From positions 41,462-105,461 of the forward strand of contig JAJFFK010000042.1 of assembly GCA_021776655.1 (NCBI GenBank): a DNA stretch of 64,000 nucleotides, in the 5' to 3' direction. The notes beneath the pieces are model-generated. The model saw only the letters and a list, made by a program, of their open reading frames with translations, did no database searches and was not told where the DNA came from. The position numbers and the translations under genes were made by a program. The stretch's first letter is position 1, and the number at the start of each line of letters is the position of its first letter. This DNA is from Henriciella sp. (lineage in GTDB: Bacteria > Pseudomonadota > Alphaproteobacteria > Caulobacterales > Hyphomonadaceae). Below are positions 18,644 to 26,676 of this stretch, one piece after another.

Positions 18644-18666
18644 GGGGAACTGAAAGGTTTCATATC

Positions 18667-18981
18667 ATGCAAAGCGAAACTGTCTTCCGCGCCATAGGTG
18701 ATCCGACCCGGCGCCAGATCATCGGTATGCTGACGACATCCGACTTGAGCGTGAATGAAATTGCCGCGCATTTTGAAATGACCAGACCCGCCGTCGCCAA
18801 ACATCTTGGCGTGCTTAGAAAAGGCGGGTTGATCACTGTAACTGCACGCGGGCGGGAGCGTATTCACACGCTGCATCCTGAGGCGCTCAAACCGATCGCC
18901 GATTGGCTTGGTCTCTTCAGTCAATTCTGGGACGATAAATTAGAAGACTTGAAACTGGCAGTGGAGGCTGACGATGAGTGA
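18667..18981 (+). CDS. ArsR-family transcriptional regulator
   Basis: 104-residue winged-helix repressor. The N-terminus FRAIGDPTRRQIIGML and the recognition region VNEIAAHFEMTRPAVAKHLGVLRKGGLI are typical of the ArsR/SmtB fold. The metal-binding cysteines of true arsenic sensors are absent (no Cys in the protein), so it is of the non-metal subgroup commonly paired with SRPBCC/AHSA1 proteins. It overlaps the SRPBCC gene by 8 bp (ATGAGTGA) and probably represses its own operon through the palindrome upstream. Confidence 0.9.
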   Translation: MQSETVFRAIGDPTRRQIIGMLTTSDLSVNEIAAHFEMTRPAVAKHLGVLRKGGLITVTARGRERIHTLHPEALKPIADWLGLFSQFWDDKLEDLKLAVEADDE

Positions 18982-19381
18982 CGGCGTAATCATCAAGACG
19001 ATTTACCTGAAAGCGACACCTGAAAAGGTCTGGAAGTTCTTGACCGAACGGGAGAAAATGGCCCGCTGGTTTCACGAGACCAACCGTGACCTGATCAAAA
19101 CAGGTCCGTTTGAATACTATCGCCACGATACTGACGCCAAAGATCGCAAATTGATGTGGGGCGATGTGCTGGAAGTCGATCCGCCGACCAAACTGGTCCA
19201 CACGTTCACGCATCAATGGCTCGAAGGGGTGATCACGACCGTGACCTGGGAGCTTCTGAGCATAGAAGATGGCACCCAACTCACCCTGACGCATGAAGGT
19301 ATCGAAACCTACGAAGAGCTAAGCGGACATGACAAAGGCTGGGATCAGCATCTGACCCGAATACGTAACGTCATCAACTGA
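18974..19381 (+). CDS. SRPBCC/AHSA1-domain protein
   Basis: 135 residues forming one START-like ligand-binding domain: IYLKATPEKVWKFLTEREK, ARWFHE, PTKLVHTFTHQW, and the C-terminal helix HDKGWDQHLTRIRNVI. Proteins of this type bind hydrophobic ligands; the fusion or pairing with ArsR repressors is widespread but the ligand is unknown. It is translationally coupled to the regulator and its end overlaps the convergent DUF1287 gene by 8 bp. Confidence 0.88.
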   Translation: MSDGVIIKTIYLKATPEKVWKFLTEREKMARWFHETNRDLIKTGPFEYYRHDTDAKDRKLMWGDVLEVDPPTKLVHTFTHQWLEGVITTVTWELLSIEDGTQLTLTHEGIETYEELSGHDKGWDQHLTRIRNVIN

Positions 19382-19970
19382 TCGGCTGTGGCAGAAACCG
19401 AAACCGTCTTTGAGTCCCATAAGCCCAGATGCGGCTATCCTCTAGCGTGCCAAGTCCGATATTGTGGATCGCTCGAAACCGCCGATCTGGGCCGCGTTTG
19501 GTACTGATAATGCCAATATGGGGGAGCGAACCACCAACCCGGCAGGTCAGAAGATCGCCAGGCATCCAACGATGGTCATCAATTTCATGTCCGTGACGGG
19601 TCAGCCATTTTTCAATATTCGGGACGCGCCGATGATCAATATTGCGATCAGTCCGGCGTAGCCCCCATAGTTGCGGGTAAGCTGAAAAGCTCGCGACCAT
19701 ATCGTCGTGAATAGCCGCCTGGAAATCAAATCCAAAAGCTACGCGATAAGCCCGGATGATGACATCGATACAGACACCGCGATCAGCGGCAACGTCGCCA
19801 TTGGGATAATTCAGAGCGACATAAGACGGGTCGTACAGCGTGGTGACGCCGACTTGTTCACGCGCGGCACTGATCAATTTGTAGGAACGGACAATTTGCT
19901 CGGAAACCGGCGAATGCACAAGAGGCAGGCCAACCAGTCCAATAAGAGTGTTCCTGCGCGTCAAATCCAT
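19374..19970 (-). CDS. DUF1287 family protein, probable exported
   Basis: 198 residues. SAAREQVGVTTLYDPSYV, DRGVCIDVIIRAYR, WMPGDLLTCRV and HIGIISTKRGPD are the conserved blocks of DUF1287 (YiJF-like). Cys-Asp followed later by His-Ile-Gly has the look of an NlpC/P60-like cysteine hydrolase core, but activity is unproven. The N-terminus (LTRRNTLIGLVGLPLVHSP) has a twin Arg and a hydrophobic stretch, so it may be exported. Confidence 0.82.
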   Translation of the reverse strand: MDLTRRNTLIGLVGLPLVHSPVSEQIVRSYKLISAAREQVGVTTLYDPSYVALNYPNGDVAADRGVCIDVIIRAYRVAFGFDFQAAIHDDMVASFSAYPQLWGLRRTDRNIDHRRVPNIEKWLTRHGHEIDDHRWMPGDLLTCRVGGSLPHIGIISTKRGPDRRFRAIHNIGLGTLEDSRIWAYGTQRRFRFLPQPIS

Positions 19971-20021
19971 GACTTGAAGTTTGCGCGGTTAAGTGGCCGC
20001 AATTGGGCCGTTTTGTGCCGA

Positions 20022-20693
20022 TTAGAAGCCGCGCAACTCTGCGAACTCAGCTAAATCAGCGCGCTCAGTATACAGCGAGTTGACCACCGCATCCTTGTCA
20101 GGATAGCCGACCGACATACCACAATAGACCATCTCATGCTCATTCAGGCCAAAATGCGCCTTCAAGGATGGCCGCAAAACGCCCCAGCATTCCTGCATAC
20201 ACGTCCCCCAGCCGCGTTCTTCGGCGAGCAAAGCGAGGGTTTGCATGAACATGCCCGTATGCGCCCATTGGCCGTGTCCGACACGCTCGTCCAGAATAAA
20301 GAATACGGCCAAGGGCGCGTCAAAGAACCGGAAATTGCGCGAGAACCACATTAGCCGACTGGCCTTGTCCTCGCGTGGAATGCCGAGCTTGGCGTACATC
20401 CCCTCACCAACCGCAAAACGGTGGGCTTTCTGCGCATCGGTAATATGTTTGGGATAAATCGGACGATCCGTTGGTTCCCCGCGTGGGTTTTCAGACAGTT
20501 TCGCAGCTGCCAGATCAATCACCGCCTGCTTGGCATCCCCGGCGAGCGCGATCACGCGCCAAGGCTGCAGGTTCCCGCCAGATGGCGCGCGTTGGGCCGC
20601 ATTCAGCCAGTCACGCACGTCGCTTTCTGCAAGCGCCTTATCAAGATAGGCTCTCGTTGAACTCCGTTGCTTTACAGCCTGCGACACATCCAT
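20022..20693 (-). CDS. Nitroreductase-family flavoprotein
   Basis: 223 residues, FMN-dependent. KQRSSTRAYLDKALAE, the FMN-contacting NAAQRAPSGGNLQPWR, and the C-terminal CGMSVGYPDKDAVVN identify the nitroreductase fold. Typical substrates are nitroaromatics and quinones with NAD(P)H; the physiological substrate is unknown. GAGGAAG precedes ATG 20693. It stands alone between DUF1287 and the M20 peptidase. Confidence 0.9.
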   Translation of the reverse strand: MDVSQAVKQRSSTRAYLDKALAESDVRDWLNAAQRAPSGGNLQPWRVIALAGDAKQAVIDLAAAKLSENPRGEPTDRPIYPKHITDAQKAHRFAVGEGMYAKLGIPREDKASRLMWFSRNFRFFDAPLAVFFILDERVGHGQWAHTGMFMQTLALLAEERGWGTCMQECWGVLRPSLKAHFGLNEHEMVYCGMSVGYPDKDAVVNSLYTERADLAEFAELRGF

Positions 20694-20773
20694 GGCGATC
20701 TTCCTCGTTTAAGAGAGACTTAAACGACAATTACGCATCCAAACAAAGGGGTCTCGCTGGGTGAGCTATGTTT

Positions 20774-22150
20774 TCACCCCTGATTGAATAAGGCCATCGC
20801 CGCAGCTGTCATACTTTCGACCCCGGTCGCGATTGTCGGCTCATAGTCTGGCGCAAAGAATGGCGAGTGGAGTGAGGGTAAAGAGACTTCACCGTCCTGG
20901 GCGCTCTGCCACAAGTCCGGTGAAATAGCGCCAAGCCAGAAAATCAGACCCGGAATATCCTCATCAGTGCGGCCATACTGACTGAAATCTTCGCCGCCCA
21001 TGACCGGAGATGCAACAATCACATTCTCCGCCCCGATAACCTCACCGATAGCGGCAGCAGCTGTCGCCGACAGGGCAGGGTCATTATAGGTAGAGGGCGT
21101 AAAGTCCTCATCGATTGTCACAATTGGCTCTGGTGCGCCATAAGCCAGCGCTTGTGCCTTGGCGATCCGCGTGATGCCGTCCAGCAACAGGGCGCGCGTC
21201 GCATCATCATAAGAGCGTACCGTCAGCAGCAATTTTGCTTCACCCGGAATGATGTTGTGCTTGGCACCCGCTTGAAACGATCCAACTGTTACAACCGCAG
21301 GGGTTTGCGGGTTCACATTGCGCGACACCAGGCTTTGGACTGCCATGACGATGGCGGAAGCAACCAGAACCGGGTCCTTGGTCGTATGCGGATAAGCGCC
21401 ATGCCCGCCGACGCCTTTGACGGTGATGTCGACACTATCCACATTGGCCAGGGCAAAGCCCGATGAATAGGCGACCCGGCCAACCGGCAGGCTGGCGGAG
21501 ACATGCAGACCCAAATTGTAATCCGGGACCGGGAAATGCGAAAACAACCCGTCGGAGATCATCGCTTTCGCGCCGAGGCCAAGTTCCTCGGCCGGTTGCG
21601 CGATCATGATCAGCGTGCCGGACCATGCGGCCTTATTGGCAACCAATTCACGCGCTGTACCAACCCAGGACGTCATGTGAATATCATGGCCGCAGGCATG
21701 CATCACGCCATTGCTGACCCCGGTCCAGGTCTCGTCAACCACTTCGGATCTGTAACTCAACCCAGTCAACTCAGCCACCGGCAAGGCATCCATATCGGTG
21801 CGAATCAGAACCGTCGGGCCGTCGCCATTCTCGAAAACGCCAACAACGCCATAGCCACCGACCCCATCGCGAACCACGCCTTGATCACGGGTCGCTTTAG
21901 CTTCGATCCAGGTGTCCCCAAATCCAGTGGTGACTGCGAAACCCAAGTTCTCCAACTCTGTCGCCAGGATTGCTGAACTGCGCGCTTCCTTGAATGAGAG
22001 TTCAGGATGTGTGTGCAAATAGGTATAAAGGTCGGTCAGGTTGGTCCCTGCTGTTGGCATGTCGGCCGTAAGTTCCGTCTGCGCGGTCGCACAGGCGCTG
22101 AGGGTTGCAGCAATTGCTGCGGCGGCAAAAAGGGTTGTGATGCGTGTCAT
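20774..22150 (-). CDS. M20 family metallopeptidase/amidohydrolase, lipoprotein
   Basis: 458 residues from ATG 22150, preceded by GGAG seven bases away on the minus strand; the frame is open further upstream but has no protein-like start. The signal TRITTLFAAAAIAATLSAC has a lipobox LSAC, so the mature enzyme is probably a membrane-anchored periplasmic lipoprotein. The M20D features are HTHPELSFKEARSS, the metal motif ACGHDIHMTSW, AQPAEELGLGAKAMI and the dimerisation-domain GGHGAYPHTTKDP. It removes acyl or amide groups from amino acids or peptides (hippurate- or indole-conjugate-hydrolase-like); the substrate is not readable. Confidence 0.9.
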   Translation of the reverse strand: MTRITTLFAAAAIAATLSACATAQTELTADMPTAGTNLTDLYTYLHTHPELSFKEARSSAILATELENLGFAVTTGFGDTWIEAKATRDQGVVRDGVGGYGVVGVFENGDGPTVLIRTDMDALPVAELTGLSYRSEVVDETWTGVSNGVMHACGHDIHMTSWVGTARELVANKAAWSGTLIMIAQPAEELGLGAKAMISDGLFSHFPVPDYNLGLHVSASLPVGRVAYSSGFALANVDSVDITVKGVGGHGAYPHTTKDPVLVASAIVMAVQSLVSRNVNPQTPAVVTVGSFQAGAKHNIIPGEAKLLLTVRSYDDATRALLLDGITRIAKAQALAYGAPEPIVTIDEDFTPSTYNDPALSATAAAAIGEVIGAENVIVASPVMGGEDFSQYGRTDEDIPGLIFWLGAISPDLWQSAQDGEVSLPSLHSPFFAPDYEPTIATGVESMTAAAMALFNQG

Positions 22151-22265
22151 GGGTCTGCTCCGTTTCGGGATAACCTTAGCCCAAGACAGAAAGCCTTCGC
22201 TAGTGCCGTTGGCAAATTCGTGATCAATGCTATGCCTAGGACAGACACATTCACGGGGGACTGAT

Positions 22266-22991
22266 ATGAACGACCAACCGACATCTGCGGCAGCGACGCC
22301 TGAGGCTCCAACCCCGACCCCGGTTTCTGCAAGTCTTCCAGAACACACGCACAATGTCCTGAAAATCTATACCCATTCGCCGATCCTGTATTGGTGGCCG
22401 ATCTGGCTCCTCGGGTTTTTGTTCTTTATCCTGTCAGGCTCTGGTCTCGCTGATTCAGATGCCCCGGCGCGGGTGCAGGGTCTGACCTTCGTCTTCACGC
22501 TCCTATTTGTCATTTTCTCGACCACAGTTCGATTGCGCGGTGCCAATTCAGTCATCTTTGGATTGATCCTGGCGATTGGCGGCATCCTGCTCGCGATGGG
22601 CAATATGTTTGAGCCTGTCGCCAAACTGCTCGGTCAAATGGACATCACCATGAGCCCGACATTCTACCTGTTCATGGGATTGGCCCTGTTTCTGATGTGG
22701 GCCTTGATGATTTTCGCCTTCGACAAGGTCAAGTATTACGAGATTGCGCCGGGACAGGTCCGTCAACGGATGTTCTGGGGCGGCGGTGACCGTGCTGAGA
22801 GCGGGTCTAATGCCAGATGCCAGTATCGCGCCGATGATTTTCTGCGCCACCGAATGCTCGGATTTGTGGTCACCGGCGACATTGAAATCACTCTGGCCAG
22901 CGGTGAGGTATGGTATTTGCACAATGTCCTGTTTGCCAAGCGCAAGGCGAGCCAGATCAATGACCTGATCGTGACAAGGCCGATTGATTAG
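22266..22991 (+). CDS. Membrane protein of unknown function
   Basis: 241 residues from ATG 22266, with GGGGGA six bases ahead. After a Pro/Ala-rich cytoplasmic start come about four membrane spans (WWPIWLLGFLFFIL; LTFVFTLLFVIFSTTV; VIFGLILAIGGILLAMG; FYLFMGLALFLMWALMIFAF), then a soluble C-terminal domain of about 80 residues with PH-like wording (VKYYEIAPGQVRQRM...GEVWYLHNVLFA). No named family recognised. It overlaps the convergent Cys-motif gene by 4 bp. Confidence 0.65.
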   Translation: MNDQPTSAAATPEAPTPTPVSASLPEHTHNVLKIYTHSPILYWWPIWLLGFLFFILSGSGLADSDAPARVQGLTFVFTLLFVIFSTTVRLRGANSVIFGLILAIGGILLAMGNMFEPVAKLLGQMDITMSPTFYLFMGLALFLMWALMIFAFDKVKYYEIAPGQVRQRMFWGGGDRAESGSNARCQYRADDFLRHRMLGFVVTGDIEITLASGEVWYLHNVLFAKRKASQINDLIVTRPID

Positions 22992-23608
22992 GCCGCGAGC
23001 GACGGGTGGATGGCAGGCCGGTAGCCATGTGTCAGCGCCGCGCAGGTTGCGGTTGGTGTGAGCCGGACGGCGTAATCTGGCATATCCGTCGGCGCGCCAT
23101 AACCTGAAAATTGCCAGAGATGGGCAAAGCCTTGCCATTTCAGATAGGCCGCCGCGCCTGTCGTAAACATCGCGCCATCGGGCAGCGTAGAGGTTTCAAC
23201 GGGTTGGCGCGCGGCTTTGAGGTTGAGGACAGCCTGTATCTCGCCCGCAATCGCGTCACTGATTTCGCTGGCGCGGGGCCTGGGTCCAAACGTGCCAGAG
23301 CGAACCAAAGCGGCGCGAAAGCGTTTTGCAGCGGCGTTTCGGCAAAGGTAGCAAGGGCGATGCCCCGCCGCCAGCGATGTCGCTTCATCCAGAAAGAACA
23401 GCTCGGTATACAGGCGCGGCTGCATCATCTCGCGGTGCCAGTCCTTGTGTTGCAGCTCGCAAGTGATCCATTGACGGGTTTTCCAATGGGTGGATTTGAG
23501 GGTCTGGCCCTTGGTATGAAAACAACCGCCGCGATTGCCCATCAACGTGCCGCGATCTGGCACAGCGTGGATCAAGGCAAAAGGATCAACGCGGTTTTGC
23601 AGAGGCAT
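22988..23608 (-). CDS. Conserved hypothetical protein with a CxxC motif
   Basis: 206 residues, beginning three bases past the metG stop, so very likely translated from the same mRNA. LMGNRGGCFH, the core RLYTELFFLDEATSLAAGHRPCYLCR, LPDGAMF and the end LTHGYRPAIHPS look like a conserved alphaproteobacterial family of unknown role. The GHRPCYLC stretch resembles the zinc-binding region of the Ada N-terminal domain, but only two Cys and nearby His are visible. No function is assigned. Confidence 0.7.
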   Translation of the reverse strand: MPLQNRVDPFALIHAVPDRGTLMGNRGGCFHTKGQTLKSTHWKTRQWITCELQHKDWHREMMQPRLYTELFFLDEATSLAAGHRPCYLCRNAAAKRFRAALVRSGTFGPRPRASEISDAIAGEIQAVLNLKAARQPVETSTLPDGAMFTTGAAAYLKWQGFAHLWQFSGYGAPTDMPDYAVRLTPTATCAALTHGYRPAIHPSLAA

Positions 23609-23611
23609 GGC

Positions 23612-25327
23612 TCATTCCCCGCCAAATTTTTCGGTCCATTCCACCACTATGTCGTCTTCGATCTTCTGGAACAAGACCGGCGGCGCGGTGATTGGCATTC
23701 CGTGCGGCATGGCGTCGAGGAGGCCGGTATCGTCTGCGTTGGGCCATTTGCGGTTGCCGTCCGGAATGCCGAGCGTATCGAGAATGGTCTTGGCCGTGGC
23801 CGGGATCAGCGGCTGCGCGATGATGGCGAAAATGGCAACCAAGTTGAGCCCAGTGCGCACGCCGATGGCGGCGGCGTCGACGTCATGCTTGTATTTGACC
23901 CACGGTTCGGCCTTGGTCAGGTATTCATTGCCAGCCGCCCACAAGGCGCGGGTTTCAGCCGCCGCTTTGCGGAACTCCATCTGCTCGTAATGATCAGTGA
24001 TCCTGGCGAGACCGGATTTCAGCTCGGTCGCCATCCAGACCTCGGCCTCGCCGGGCGTGCCGGTGGCGGGCAGGGCGCCGCCGAATTTTGCGACGGTGTA
24101 TTTGGTGATCCGGTTGACGAAATTACCGAGGACATTAGCGAGATCGGAATTGACCGAGGCTTGAAAGCCTTCCCATGTAAACGCTGCGTCAGAGCCTTCG
24201 GGCGCATTGGCCATCAGATACCAGCGCCAATAATCGGCGGGCAGCAGGTCGAGCGCCTGATCCATGAACACGCCGCGTTTCTGGCTGGTCGAGAATTTGC
24301 CACCATACCAGGTCACCCAATTGAAGGCTTTCAGACGGTCGACGGTCTTCCATGGCTCTTTTGAGCCAAAGATCGTCACCGGGAAGCTGACCGTGTGGAA
24401 GGCGACATTATCCTTGCCCATGAACTGCACGTATTCGACATCATCAGCGCCCTGATCAGTGCGCCACCAGCTTTGCCAATTGGTGTCGTTCGCGTCAGCC
24501 CATTCCTGCGTCGCGGCGATATATTCAATCGGCGCATCGAACCAGACATAGAAGACTTTATCCTCGAAGCCGGGCCGTACAGTCCCGTCCGTTTTGGCGA
24601 CGGGAACACCCCAGTTCAGATCGCGGGTGATGGCGCGGTCACGCAGGCCCTCGTCGAGCCATTTGATCGCGATAGAGCTGGCCAGCGTCGGCCATGTTGT
24701 CGCTTTTTCCACCCAATTACGGATCGTATCCTGCATCTGGCTTTGCAGCAAGAACAGGTGGGCGGTGTCGCGGATTTCAATATTCTTGCTGCCTGAAACC
24801 GAGGAATACGGGTCTTTGAGGTCTATCGGATCGAGCAAACGCCCGCAATTGTCGCATTGATCGCCGCGCGCCTGTTCATAGTCGCAATGCGGACAGGTGC
24901 CCTCAACATAGCGATCGGGCAGGAAGCGGCCATCATCGACCGAATAGACTTGCTGCGAGATGCGTTCCTCGATCAGACCATTGGCTTCGAGCGTCTCGGC
25001 GAAATGCTGGGTCAGGACGTGGTTTTGGGAGCGACTGGAGCGGCCAAACCAGTCATAGGACAGATTGAAACCCTCGCCGGCGGCGCGCTGAATCTCATAT
25101 TGCTCATTGCAATATTGCTGAACCGGGATCTGCATCGCCTGGGCAGCGAGTTCGGCTGGCGTGCCGTGTTCATCGGTGGCGCAGATATACAGAACCTCAT
25201 GCCCGCGCAGGCGCTGGAACCGCGCATACACGTCGGCTGGTAACATCGATCCGGCAAGATTCCCGAGATGTTTGATGCCATTAATATAGGGCAGGGCCGA
25301 CGTGATAAGGATGCGGCGTTTACTCAA
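23612..25327 (-). CDS. metG: Methionyl-tRNA synthetase
   Basis: 571 residues; charges initiator and elongator tRNA-Met. HIGH-type motif HLGN at 20-23 ([16 protein letters not shown]), the zinc-finger pair CPHC...CDNC in the connective domain, the KMSKS variant KFSTS, and the anticodon-binding helices are all present. The C-terminal EMAP-like dimerisation domain is absent. The start is TTG 25327 with AGAAGG about seven bases ahead. In many alphaproteobacteria metG lies between holB and tatD; here it is about 14 kb away from those genes and coupled to the Cys-motif gene. Confidence 0.95.
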   Translation of the reverse strand: MSKRRILITSALPYINGIKHLGNLAGSMLPADVYARFQRLRGHEVLYICATDEHGTPAELAAQAMQIPVQQYCNEQYEIQRAAGEGFNLSYDWFGRSSRSQNHVLTQHFAETLEANGLIEERISQQVYSVDDGRFLPDRYVEGTCPHCDYEQARGDQCDNCGRLLDPIDLKDPYSSVSGSKNIEIRDTAHLFLLQSQMQDTIRNWVEKATTWPTLASSIAIKWLDEGLRDRAITRDLNWGVPVAKTDGTVRPGFEDKVFYVWFDAPIEYIAATQEWADANDTNWQSWWRTDQGADDVEYVQFMGKDNVAFHTVSFPVTIFGSKEPWKTVDRLKAFNWVTWYGGKFSTSQKRGVFMDQALDLLPADYWRWYLMANAPEGSDAAFTWEGFQASVNSDLANVLGNFVNRITKYTVAKFGGALPATGTPGEAEVWMATELKSGLARITDHYEQMEFRKAAAETRALWAAGNEYLTKAEPWVKYKHDVDAAAIGVRTGLNLVAIFAIIAQPLIPATAKTILDTLGIPDGNRKWPNADDTGLLDAMPHGMPITAPPVLFQKIEDDIVVEWTEKFGGE

Positions 25328-25436
25328 GGTTTACCTTCTCCAACAAAACTTGCCCTTGCGTAAGTGTGATTCGGCCTTTGGGCTGGCCTCGTCTTAGCGC
25401 GACATGGCATAATTGAAACATCCTTAGGAGGAAACA

Positions 25437-25847
25437 ATGCCGAAACTTGCAGGAGTGAATGTGTTGGGAGTCGTTTTAGCGGCACTCGCAATGTGGATTA
25501 TCGGATACGTCTGGTATGGATTGGTGTTTGGCGACGCTTGGTTAGCAACTAGTGGCTATACCGCCGAAATGTTCGAAGGGCAAAGCCCGCTATGGATGGG
25601 CGCAGGCCTCTTGCTGTCTGTGGTTCTGTCATTCGGTCTGGGCTGGCACATGAATCAGAAGAACATTTCTGTGCTGAAAACCGCCGCCCTGTTCGGACTT
25701 TGGCTTTCATTGCTGATCGGTGTTCCGCTCATGGCGTACGGATATGTCTATTCGCCAGGCCACTCGCTTGAATTGTTCATGATCAACGCGTCACACACAG
25801 TCGTCACATTTGTGGTCGCCTGTTCGGTACTGTCGCTGTTTGACTGA
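25437..25847 (+). CDS. DUF1761 membrane protein
   Basis: 136 residues with four membrane spans: VLGVVLAALAMWIIGYVWYG, a central GAGLLLSVVLSFGLGW, FGLWLSLLIGVPLMAYGY and SHTVVTFVVACSVLSLF. The first-span pattern with WYG followed by FGDAWLA is that of DUF1761. AGGAGG-type site at 25427-25432 supports the ATG. Function unknown. A strong intrinsic terminator follows. Confidence 0.82.
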   Translation: MPKLAGVNVLGVVLAALAMWIIGYVWYGLVFGDAWLATSGYTAEMFEGQSPLWMGAGLLLSVVLSFGLGWHMNQKNISVLKTAALFGLWLSLLIGVPLMAYGYVYSPGHSLELFMINASHTVVTFVVACSVLSLFD

Positions 25848-25869
25848 ACCCTTTAAATTCAATCTCAAA

Positions 25870-25906
25870 AGCCCCGGATCGTTGATCGCGATCCGGGGCT
25901 TTTTTT
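25870..25906 (+). terminator. Intrinsic terminator after the DUF1761 gene
   Basis: Perfect 11-bp stem AGCCCCGGATC (25870-25880) / GATCCGGGGCT (25890-25900), 9-nt loop, then seven T (25900-25906). Confidence 0.9.
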
Positions 25907-25962
25907 GCGCATGGTGGGAGGATCAGCGCAGGGGAGGGGAGAAAGCTGGAGTTGATGCAGGC

Positions 25963-26418
25963 TCAGCCGATATCCGGCCGGTAAGCGGCAAGCGTGACTT
26001 CGATGCGGCGCGATGTCGGCTGATAGGCCGAACTGGAACCTGTGTTGGGGCTTATACTGGTCGATAGATCGGTGCGAACAAGCCCCTGATCGACGAGTGC
26101 GGCCTGGACGTTTTCGATTCGCCCGGTCGCCAGCGATATTACTTCAGTGTTCGTACGTCCATCACGCGCGAATGATACGATACTAATGCTCGCCAGCGCG
26201 CAACCATTGAGCGAAGTGCTAGCGGACTCAATCGTACGTCGCGCGCTGTCGCTCAGCAAGGTCTGACCATTCTGAAAGTAGACTTGCACGGTCATCGGGT
26301 TGCAAATGGGGTCCTGAGACTGCGTGTAAACAGCTGTCGGCGGGGCACTGTAACCGTCTGCAAATGCAGGGGAAATGCCTAGGGATAGTCCGATAGTTGC
26401 GAGGATTGTTTTATACAT
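25963..26418 (-). CDS. OmpA-like periplasmic protein
   Basis: 151 residues from ATG 26418 (GGAG seven bases ahead). The signal peptide YKTILATIGLSLGISPAFA-D is cleaved to leave a mature domain with OmpA C-terminal wording: TVQVYFQNGQTLLSDSARRTIE (VYFxxG...L), GRIENVQAALVDQGL and the closing SRRIEVTLA. Two Cys (ICNP, NGCAL) could form a disulfide. It lacks a beta-barrel, so it is a stand-alone peptidoglycan-associated-type domain. Exact role unknown. Confidence 0.75.
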   Translation of the reverse strand: MYKTILATIGLSLGISPAFADGYSAPPTAVYTQSQDPICNPMTVQVYFQNGQTLLSDSARRTIESASTSLNGCALASISIVSFARDGRTNTEVISLATGRIENVQAALVDQGLVRTDLSTSISPNTGSSSAYQPTSRRIEVTLAAYRPDIG

Positions 26419-26522
26419 GATCAGCTCCGTCTTGCGTGTCACCAAGTGAGCGGATCGACAAGGCGAGATCATGCCCCAAACGAGATCAAATGTGGCAACT
26501 GCGTGATCTTGTCATGACACCT

Positions 26523-26551
26523 TGCACTTTGCCCAAACCCACGATAGATCA
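26523..26551 (+). promoter_or_regulatory. Sigma-70-type promoter for tRNA-Thr
   Basis: TTGCAC (26523-26528) and TAGATC (26546-26551) are separated by exactly 17 bases and end 10 bases before the tRNA 5' end, the spacing expected for a -35/-10 pair. Confidence 0.55.
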
Positions 26552-26561
26552 GCGCCAAGTG

Positions 26562-26637
26562 CCCCTATAGCTCAGCTGGTAGAGCAATTGATTTGTAATC
26601 AATAGGTCCCGTGTTCGAGTCATGGTGGGGGCACCAT
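26562..26637 (+). tRNA. tRNA-Thr (anticodon UGU)
   Basis: 76 nt including an encoded CCA. The acceptor GCCCCTA pairs with the 3' TGGGGGC (one T-G wobble), the D-arm reads GCTCAGCTGGTAGAGC, the anticodon stem ATTGA/TCAAT encloses the loop TTTGTAA with anticodon TGT, and the T-arm is CCGTG-TTCGAGT-CATGG. All arms fold. Confidence 0.96.
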
Positions 26638-26676
26638 TAGCCTTAATTTTGGAAACGCCGACACGGCAAGATCGGA

